In this document: positions 55,703-64,000 of the stretch, one piece after another
Layout of the letters: each line of letters begins with the position of its first letter
Numbering within the stretch: position 1 is the stretch's first letter
Source of the DNA: Gnetum montanum
Taxonomy: Eukaryota > Streptophyta > Gnetopsida > Gnetales > Gnetaceae
DNA: 64,000 bases
Direction of reading: 5' to 3'
NCBI GenBank assembly: GCA_015680685.1
Contig: MNCI01026223.1
Coordinates: forward strand, 55,073-119,072
Notes under the pieces: generated by a model
What the model saw: only the letters and a program-made list of their open reading frames with translations
Database searches by the model: none
What the model was told of the DNA's origin: nothing
Program-made: the position numbers and the translations under genes

Positions 55703-57513
55703 ATGAAAACTCATCCTCAAGTGAAAAAAAGGAGGAACAAGTCTGTTACAACATATTGAGAAGGTATGGGATTATTAACTGACATGTAAAATAACTTAGA
55801 TGAAATAGATAGATTCTAAGTGTCCAAGTGTACAAATTTACAATCTCTTACAAAATTCAATGTTCATGACAATAAAATTGAACACCCTAGCCAAAATTGA
55901 CATCCGACTCCTTTGGTAGTTGAAGATTAAGGGAGAAGATTCAATGAACATGAAGGGGCCTCATTGCATGGTGCTTCTACTTATTCCTTAGTGAAGACAA
56001 TCTTGCTTCTAGGCCATGCTTCCCTATGAAATTACAACAAAATCATAGATTAGTGTGCAATGTGTAACTTATAGCTTTTAGGTATCTTGTCTCATCAGTA
56101 ATTATACTTGGCTAGGTTGTGATTATGGTGGATTGATTCTTTTAATAGTATTTTATTTTTATGGCTATTAGAGTTCATTGAAATGATTTAACTTCATGGC
56201 TTGATGATGTTAGTATTAGTCCTTGGTTAAACCTTTGTGGGAGTTAGAAAAATCCAAAAAACATTAGCTATAAAAAAAACCTAAGTGGTCTTCATGACAT
56301 AGAGCGTACCTCCAGTAGCGGGAAGACTGAAAAATGGAGTGAAATGGATAAGCCGTTCATCATTAAATTTTAAAAATCCCAAAGACAATGAAATGCTTAA
56401 AGAGGGTTAAAGAATTCACAACAAAAAAAAAGAGGATTTCATTGAAAAACATTGTGAAGATGCACACAATTGGATGTCATCAATGGGGCATGCAAATGAA
56501 TTTGACTGTGAGAATGTTTAAGGATAAAGAACTTAACTATCCCAACCAAAAGGTATGTAAGTGGGTCCTCCCCAAAGCAGGAACATGTCCTTTGTTGTCC
56601 TTGCATATCCTCAAACCAAGGAGTCCACAGGTCTCATGAGCAATTAATGGTTACGAAAGGTTAAGTACAAATACCCAGAAGAAACTACCTAACAATTTTG
56701 AGACATCAAACCAAGAAATCAAATAAGGAAATGAACACTGGTCGTGAGGTGAGGCATGGAAAGAATATATGGAAAATAGAGAGAAAGTGGAATGGTTTTC
56801 TCGATTGAGGTCACATAAATTCCTCATGAATTTTGTAGTTAAATGACTTGATAAAATCCATCCTTAGTCTAGACATAAGCCAACCATGTTTAGTGACTTC
56901 ACATAGCCACTCTAATACTGATCCATCCCGTTGAGACACAAGAGTCCTCCCATAGATCAATCACCATTCCTTATGGAGAAGAAAAGAGAAGTAGGAAGTG
57001 AGAAAGGGCCTTAGATAGAGGGGACCTTTAGGCATGGGTAACATGGCTTTTGAGTCCCATAACTAGTGCTTGTAGCCCATTATTTTGTGTAAGGGGTGTG
57101 CTTTGAATTCACATCATCATTTTTTTGGATGAAAACCACACCATGCAAAGACTTATTCAACTTCCTATTATTGGTTGACATGGAACAATAAGAAATCCAT
57201 GAAAACACTCATGCACCCAAGTAAGTAGAAGGGTATAAAGAGTATTGAGTTGCCTTGAGGTCACACCCTATTCAAGCCCTTGAATCCTTTTCAAGTGCGG
57301 AAACTACCAAGGTCACAAGTTCATTAAAGGTTTGTTAAGGAAAGGAACCTCACACTTCCAGAACTAGAAACACCATAGAGTTTGTGGATGAGTGGATGAC
57401 ATGGACTCACTACCTATTTCATGAAAAAAAACCATGTTTTAGTTATCAATAATAAAATTCAAAGCTAGAATACAAACACTAACAATCAAATAATTAGATA
57501 GCACATGCCCACA
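55703..57513 (-). other. E5 3' noncoding region
   Basis: Minus strand matches E1: TAAGTCTTTGCATGGTGTGG (57151 against 21020), CAAAGCACACCCCTTA (57095) and CATGTTACCCATGCCTAAAGG (57025-57045). The plus-strand ORF 56388-56639 has no domain and is not conserved. Confidence 0.6.
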
Positions 57514-58190
57514 TCAAGCAAACAACATTGTACTATGTTGGCAATAAGGCACATTATTATTAGAACACAATAAGAAAATCACACCATCGCATTGGCAATG
57601 TTCACAAGAGCTAACAAATTGGTGAGCATCTTTGAAAAGTTTTGGCCAGTAATATCTTACCATTAGGATCTTAATGGCCATGCATCTCCTTACATAGGGG
57701 CTCCCACAAGGACCCTCATGAGCATCTTGGAGAATGTGTAGTTGATTAGCATCAGGGACACACCAATGAATTAGGCCATTGGCGAAAACCTTGTAGAGGT
57801 GCTCATTGATCTCCATGAAGCATTTCACTTGGTGAAGAAACTATTGTTTCTTCCTACAATCTAGCTCTTGTGGAATCTCTTGAGTGAGAAGATAGGTGAG
57901 AATTCCATTGTACCATTTAGGCTTAGTGGACAATTGTTCAGTTATAGCACTTGGAAAAGAGAAGTTCATTAGGAAGCTGATCAGATAGTGGGCTTTCCTT
58001 CTCTTTGTTGTCCCATCTCAATCTAGACAAGTGGTCAATGACCACATTCTCAGTTCATTTTCGATCTACCATTGTAAGATCAAATTCCTACACCAGCCAC
58101 CGTATGACATGGGGGCTCATCGTTGGCTTGTTCATAAGGAAGCGAATGGCACTATGGTCTATGTGCATAAACACCTATGTGCAGTAAGGC
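57514..58190 (-). pseudogene. E5 RNase H C-terminus and integrase zinc domain
   Basis: Minus strand 58190-57960 gives HIDHSAIRFLMNKPTMSP and DHLSRLRWDNKE, the end of RNase H. The 104-codon frame 57828-57514 gives the integrase N-terminal domain (CVPDANQLHILQDAHEG, YYWPKLF, CEHCQCDG). The HHCC pattern has lost its second His (GSPY for GGHY). The frame leaves homology after CDG, so the DDE core is missing. Confidence 0.82.
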
Positions 58191-58217
58191 ACATTCTTAT
58201 TAGTACACAATAAGACA
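57546..58217. repeat. Direct repeats around the E5 coding fragment
   Basis: AAGGCACATTATTATTAGAA (57546) and AAGGCACATTCTTATTAGTA (58186) begin ~31-bp near-identical repeats ending CACAATAAGA. One lies at each end of the retained coding fragment, and the second directly precedes the LTR. Confidence 0.7.
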
Positions 58218-58228
58218 AGTTATTATTA

Positions 58229-59051
58229 GAATACCCCTACGCTCAACCATACGAATCACTAAGCATTCATGTGCAATTCGGTCAAATTCCATGGACCCTT
58301 TGTCTTTTTGTACACTAGCCTCTAGGATGTGCACTGATCCTAATAGTCATTCATTTTCTTCCCAATTACACTTGTTATATGAAAAGGTATGGTTAAGTGT
58401 AATCAAGGCATATGATTTTTATTATTTTATGTTTTATTTTTTGGGTGATTAAAATAAAGGATGAAAGGAATGAAGTAATTTAATTGCTAATTTAATCTAA
58501 CTAACTAACTAATGTCTAACTTATCCTAGCATAAGCATCCAGTCCCACTTTCTGTATACATCTTGAACATGTATAACGCTGTTGGGTTACCAAATGTTAA
58601 GCATTACTGGGATTACCAAGCATCATGTGCATGCTTGAAGTGGTCATACCTATGTGATTAATTAAGTTTTATTTAATTTAGCTTAATCTATTAAAAGCAT
58701 TAAATAAAATTGCTGAAAACATTAAATGCATTAGAAAATATTTAATCTAGCCAAAGTGCTGTAAGGTTTATTAGAAAGCTCATCTTTATTTCCACACACA
58801 CTACTGTGCTTAGGTACAACAGTGCTCGAATAAAGATCCATAAGCTTAATGACTCTTGCTATGGATAGTTGGGAAAACATTCTAACTCTAGGAAAGAAAA
58901 ACTACAATAGCTCTACTACACTATGACCAAAGACTCCCAAACCATGCACCCAAGTGTTATATTTATAGGCTCGCACATGTCCTGCGATATCAGATATCTG
59001 ACATTGCTTCTTGATCCCTAATATCAAAGCCAAAAAAAATACACTTTATCA
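58229..59051 (-). repeat. E5 5' LTR, lacking its terminal bases
   Basis: Collinear with 54828-55687 from ATACCCCTACGCTCAACC. The terminal TGATGAGTGACGA and the primer site are replaced by other sequence. Confidence 0.87.
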
Positions 59052-59056
59052 AATAA
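59052..59056 (-). repeat. Target-site duplication of E5 (right)
   Basis: AATAA, identical to 54810-54814. Confidence 0.85.
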
Positions 59057-59750
59057 CTAAGCTTAAGTCTTGAACTTGCAATTCCTTTTGAAAACTCATA
59101 TGAAATAACTTATTTCAAATTCTTGATTTTAATTTAGCGTATAAACCCTTCACACTATAACTATTTAAAATTTTTCAACATCTTATAAAGGAAAATAATT
59201 TCTATTCCATAGTATGATAGAAATGCAATAACGGAAAATCAAACCTACTTAGAATTACGTCAAGATATTTTCAAGAAATTTTATCATAAGCTTAGGTTAT
59301 GTTTAATTTCAAAGTAATACATGGATTTTTTTTTGTAGATGAGATAAATGGAGAATCCCTTACATAAATGAGGTACCATTTAACAACAAACACAGCTTGT
59401 TTAGGGGTAATAATTGATTAAAATATTTTATAAATTCTGTTAGTTATAAATTTGGGGATAACCTTATGGATGATTATGCATAACCTCATAGGTCTAAAGT
59501 ATTTAATATTTAGAGCTCTCATCTTCTTAGATAAAGGGAAGATCTAAGTAATATTAATTCACCATGAAGATAATTGGTTTCCCAATATTTAAATACAACA
59601 TCATAAATAATATCCCCACAACATTTGAAACTTTTTTAAAAGATTAATTGAAAAATTATTTACACCTAGGTATTTAATATAATAATTTATAGAAAATTAA
59701 TTTTGGTATGTCTTATTCTATAGCTATATGACATAGCTAGCCATAGGGCC
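59057..59750. other. No recognisable gene
   Basis: AT-rich; no match to R4 or coding motifs seen. Confidence 0.35.
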
Positions 59751-62738
59751 ATGTGGTATGACCCTAGCTGCATTACTTGTAGAAGCATAGCTAGAAGATG
59801 TGATGTAAGTTACATTGTAACATGCATGGCATAAGTTGCCACATGACCAAGAGATAATCCTTATGTATACTAGTTACTATAGTGCTAGTCTTCTCCTACT
59901 CTGTGCATTGTCCATTACCCACATGCTACTATCTTGTTGTCATTCCACCAACCTACACCCTTTGTGTTTGCCAATCTATCTCTCTATGCCCATAATCCTA
60001 TCTCCATTGCTTGTTCTTCATTTATGCACCTCTATCCTATCCATTGTACCTATTGTTGTCACCTACATTGTACTTGCCACTGAAATCCTTGTAAAAAATT
60101 TTGTCAAAATTTTTGGGTCAGTACTATTTGTAGACACTAGGAGGACTGTTGCTTCCAACTAGGCTGATGTTTAGTAGGATCGTAGCTCTATCTAGGTTGG
60201 TGTTAGGAAGGACCATTGATTTGTACCAATGTAGTGCTCACAAAAATTCTATCAATTAAAAAAAATTATAAAGGTATGTCAATTGATAGAAAAATTCAAT
60301 TTTCAAAATTTTCAACTAGAATTTTAAATTCAAATATGTTGATGTGATCAAACTAAATTGAATGATAAAATTAATGATTTTATGAAAAAATATTCCATAA
60401 TCAAGCACATTGATCCTAGAGTAGTACTAGAATGTGTGACCTATTGAGAAGTTCCAAAATTTGTGCCTAAATTCTAAACTTAAAATAACCATAACTTTTG
60501 ATCTCAAAAGTCCTTTTGGATTAATGAAGAATCATTTCTAGTAGATTTTGACCTCTTGGATGTATTCGTAAAGTTATATATACCTTATGAAACTCTAAAA
60601 TATTAGTTTTAAATTGTTGGACCTAAACCATGTTTTAAGAGCCTTAGGAAATTGATGTAGCATAACTCAGGCATACAATTGCCATTTCTGACATATGAAT
60701 AGTTCTTTCTAATATTTATTTTGGACTTTTAAATCCAATGATAATGCTAGATTGATTATTTGAGTAGCAATTGATAATTAGATGATACTTTGAATTATTC
60801 CTTACTAGGCCATAACCCATATTAACTAACCATGCCTAACAATTTAATTCTTAGGACTAATAAATCTAACCTCTTTTCGTCATCTTGGTCCTGAAGATTA
60901 AGTGATTAGGCTATATATAGTTAGAAATAGGCTACTAATTGCTAGTTGGTCATTAGTTACATTGTTGAAGTTAGTGTCCTAGGGGGTAGAAAGGTCATTA
61001 AGAGTCTAGGAAATGTAGTAAAAATCATTACCAACCCAAAAAATTAAGCCTTTGGGGAATCAATTAGTAAACTAGAATATTTAAGAAAATGGATACCAAT
61101 TCAACCTACAACTAGATCATTTGATAGCAGGCATCAACCATCATGAAGAATCATAACCTTATTCTAATAAGGAATATGATACCCATGAGGAGGAATGAGC
61201 TAGGAGAGAATCTAGAAATAAGAATGAAATTTTCAATGTACAATGTGCTTGCAAGGTTCATAGCCAATGAAAGATAACATCAAATATGTGCATCTTTGGT
61301 ATTAGACTAGCCTATATATTGATACCCATGCATCCTTACAAAGTTAAAAGATTTGAATGTTGCTATTATGTATTTACAAGAACGCCTGCTATGATAATAT
61401 CTATAAGAATGCCACACCAATTTGAGAAAATTGAGATATGAAGGTTTCTAATAGTAAAAAGGTCCATGTGATGGTTCTTCTTTTAAGCCATATAGACTAG
61501 CCTATTTTTGGAACCACAATATAGATGGTTGCATGTTCTTTTATGAAGATACCAAGTTCAAGTTGGTATAAAGGTTAGAATGGAGATTAGAGGACATGAT
61601 TTTCAAAATTCTAGAACTTTGGGTAATGGGAAGAGATAACAGTCAAGATTTAAGAGAAATCACATAGTACTAATATTGGTACCTAAAATATGATCTAAGG
61701 AAGATGTGTATGTGTGGTCAACATGTATTTAGTCACTAATCCAACATGCTCATATTTAAGACTTTTTCAAGTATCCTACTTGGTTAAATGAAGAAAAGCT
61801 TGAAGTATAAACTATTCTTAGAACATATTGCTCTTAACCTAATGCCATTCATCATTTGTGGAGAATTTAATGTAAAAGTGGGAAGTAGTGTTTATCAATT
61901 TCTAAAATATTGATGTGTGAAAGAGCCTGTGGAAGGGGAAACTCATTTAAAGAAGATGCTTTTATCTATTCTTGATACATTTTCTTTATCCAGTGGATAC
62001 TCTACTTATTTCTAATCCTTGATATACAAGATGAATCCTAGAATTTGAGAATTGATTATGCTAATAGATAGTATTTATTAAGGATCATAATTTACCAATT
62101 ATGTTGCATTGACTAATGAAGATGAGTGAACATCCTCTTCAATGAGTTCATAGATTATATTTGGTATGATGCCAAATTCTTCAAAGTTACCAAGCTATTA
62201 GAGTTAATTCCTACGAAAGAAGTTAAGAACCAAGATTAAGCCCTACACAAAACTATAACTATATTCCTTGATTCTATAGATTGATGAAAATATATGAGTT
62301 TCTTAGCTTACTTTTATTTCTTGTTTTATTTATTTAATTTATATTTTTAAATTATTTAAATAAAATATTTTTAGATAGTTCAAGTGAAAAAAGGTATTTA
62401 CCCTACCTTTTCTTGGATAACTAGACAAGAGTTACACTTGATGTAACCTTGGTTAGGATTCATGATTAGGTGGTTAGTAGACCTTGAATTCTTCTCTTGT
62501 TATTACCTAGAGATAAAGGTAAGTATTAATAAAATAATAGTTATTTCTCAAGTATTTTTCTAACATATTCTCATTTGTAGAGTAAGTAGGAGAACTGTAA
62601 AATATTTAATCTCGTTCAACAAGGAGAAATCAAAGCATTGGAGCATTGGAGCATTGGAGCATGGAGGAAGCATTGAAGCATGGAGAAACATCATTAGCAT
62701 GGACTTGTTCTAGGATGAATGAAAATATGAGGGTAGTA
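59750..62738 (+). repeat. Duplicated CCR4-containing unit, copy B
   Basis: Collinear with copy A (42380-46384) but without the solo LTR. The 108-codon plus ORF at 59836-60162 lies in the C/T-rich part, is not conserved as a frame in copy A, and shows no domain. Confidence 0.7.
61140..62290 (+). pseudogene. CCR4-type deadenylase-like pseudogene, copy B
   Basis: Same domain order as copy A: MYNVLARFIANE (61236), KLKDLNVAIMYLQE with the catalytic Glu kept (61380), FYEDTKFKLV and LEWRLEDMIF (61550-61610), then CGEFNVKVGSSVY (GDFN with D to E, 61860), FIDYIWYDAKFFKVTKLLEL (62150-62205). The terminal SDH motif has decayed. Roughly 330 codons separate YNVL and LLEL, similar to plant CCR4 as I remember it, without room for introns. 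Several stops and frameshifts. Confidence 0.78.
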
Positions 62739-63075
62739 TGTCACATTCTCATTTGCAAATGGAGGTATTCTATAATAATGATGACATCACTTCATAATAA
62801 ATGGTATAATTATTGTAATATGACCAAAATGGATAAGCTGTAATAAGACCTAAAAGAGCACATTGTAATAATGGTCATGTCTATTGAGGTAAAATTTTGG
62901 GGTTTAATCTAAGATATTTCTATCAAGGAATTTATGGTTGTACCAACATAGAGTTGTAGAGCTAGTAAAGGTGAATAATGGATGCTAGGTGAAATGGTAC
63001 AAGAAGATGATTAGTCATTCCTTTAGGCTAGTTATAGGCCTAACCATGATGGTAGTGCTAGATTACTTAATCAAT
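62739..63075 (+). repeat. R4 copy B (partial)
   Basis: TGTCACATTCTCATTTGCAA… is homologous to copies C and A until GGTAGTGCTAGATT, then diverges. Its distance from the CCR4-like end (about 0.5 kb) equals that in copy A. Confidence 0.6.
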
Positions 63076-64000
63076 AGTTTAGCAAGGTCTTGGAAGTTAT
63101 TTTTTTCCTTTTTCTATTACTACAATGGAATTTTATATGTGGTTATTTTTTGATTCGTAATTTTCTATTTTATTTTCTACTAGTGGTATTAGAGAAAACA
63201 TCCAATGTTTTTAGTTAAAAATGTCATTTTCCCTCAAACTAGAAGATATTTATAAAATGTTATTAATTTTTTTTTTAAATATTTCTTTGAGAAATTTTTA
63301 ACTTAAAAGATAAAAACCTTGAAAAAATAAGAGAAGTATTTTATAAGAGAAAAGATAAAGGATATATTATGATACAAAATGTACAAAGTACAAGTTAGAA
63401 GAAATAGAGATGAAACTTGTTAAGGGAATTTCAATAACAAAATAGAGGGGAAGGCATATCCTTTCAAATTGCAATTCAAATATAAAAATATAAAATGACA
63501 CATGGTAACCATTTAGATGATGGTTGAGCCTCATCTCATGGCCCAAATCTCATAGAAAGCCCAAAAACCATTTTAACAAATTTACAAAAGACAAAAATCA
63601 TTAAGAAAAAGGCAAAGTGATGTAAGGATAGTTAGCCCTCAACTCTTGGTAAATCCTATTGAAAATATTCTTTTCCTATTTAGATTTGATGAAATATACC
63701 ACCTATCTAAACATCTAATATCTTAGTTATTTTTCTTTATTTTTTCTTTACTAATGATGTAAGTTATAAGATCATTCTAGGAAGTGAAATAGTTAAAGCT
63801 TATCATGATGTAAATGAATCTCTTGATGGTTAGCTAGTCCTTAGAGTTTATGACATACTATCTCTATAATTGCCTACTTATTTCTTCTTTTTCTTGATGC
63901 TTTACCACCTATCTTCTATACTTTTCTTATTTCCTAAGCTAAACGTCATCAACTTTCTATAGAAGTTTTGCCTTGATGCTCTTCCTCAACTTCATTCTAA
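63076..64000. other. No recognisable gene
   Basis: AT-rich. TGGTATTAGAG at 63184-63194 resembles an iMet-type primer site, but no convincing LTR end precedes it. The element, if any, would continue beyond the window. Confidence 0.35.

Larger units (their letters stand above)
54815..59051 (-). mobile_element. E5: internally deleted Athila-like element
   Basis: Two minus-orientation LTRs bounded by a perfect AATAA duplication. The 4.2-kb element keeps the polypurine tract, the 3' noncoding region and a fragment of RNase H and integrase. It lacks gag, protease, RT, most of integrase, the primer site and the last bases of the 5' LTR. Confidence 0.88.

Noticed and set aside
63184-63194. iMet primer site of an element running off the right edge
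   Set aside because: Eleven matching bases only, with no recognisable LTR end before it and no gag after it.

Overview
The window looks like repeat-dense nuclear DNA from a large-genome seed plant. It is AT-rich, has no intact host gene, RNA gene or CRISPR array, and is packed with decayed plant-type retroelements. The main family is a Ty3/gypsy lineage that most resembles Athila: the primer site is complementary to the 3' end of plant tRNA-Asp, the polymerase carries an FMDDFS motif, and the order is gag-PR-RT-RNaseH-INT. A gymnosperm would fit such old, unpurged copies, but the sequence does not prove it. Element names E0-E6 and repeat names R2-R4 are mine.

Layout: 1-1000, a minus-strand L1-type LINE ORF1 relic. 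2103-6003, a large imperfect inverted repeat built from a second LTR family with tRNA-iMet-like primer sites. 6180-11613, E0, a plus-strand Athila-like relic with gag to integrase full of stops and no LTR recognised. 11614-13421, first copy of repeat R2. 13427-23177, E1, the most complete element, with two LTRs and a perfect 5-bp target duplication (AATAT). Its gag contains two single-N gaps around a contig that appears to be placed backwards. 23578-39300, a nest: the second R2 copy holds an R3 repeat pair, whose left copy holds an RTE-type LINE, which holds E3 (25931-35128, minus). E3 is a pol-less Athila-like derivative with an additional coding region.

39300-47934 is an old minus-strand Athila-like relic (E6) whose gag is split by a block flanked by two R4 LTR-like repeats. 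The block carries a broken, apparently intronless CCR4-type deadenylase sequence, itself cut by a minus-strand solo LTR (44459-45265). 47935-53402 is E2, a plus-strand element with gag and protease in one reading frame but RT, RNaseH and integrase deleted. 53640-54470 is a second LINE ORF1 relic. 54815-59051 is E5, a minus-strand derivative with a perfect AATAA target duplication that keeps only part of RNaseH and integrase. About 59700-63075 is a second copy of the CCR4-like unit, again followed by R4.

Nothing here looks capable of autonomous function. The useful content is structural: insertion order, repeated generation of pol-less derivatives, conserved cis motifs in LTRs and 3' regions, a gene fragment possibly captured by a retroelement, and an assembly error. 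Boundaries of R2, R3 and the inverted repeat are approximate because they were read by eye.
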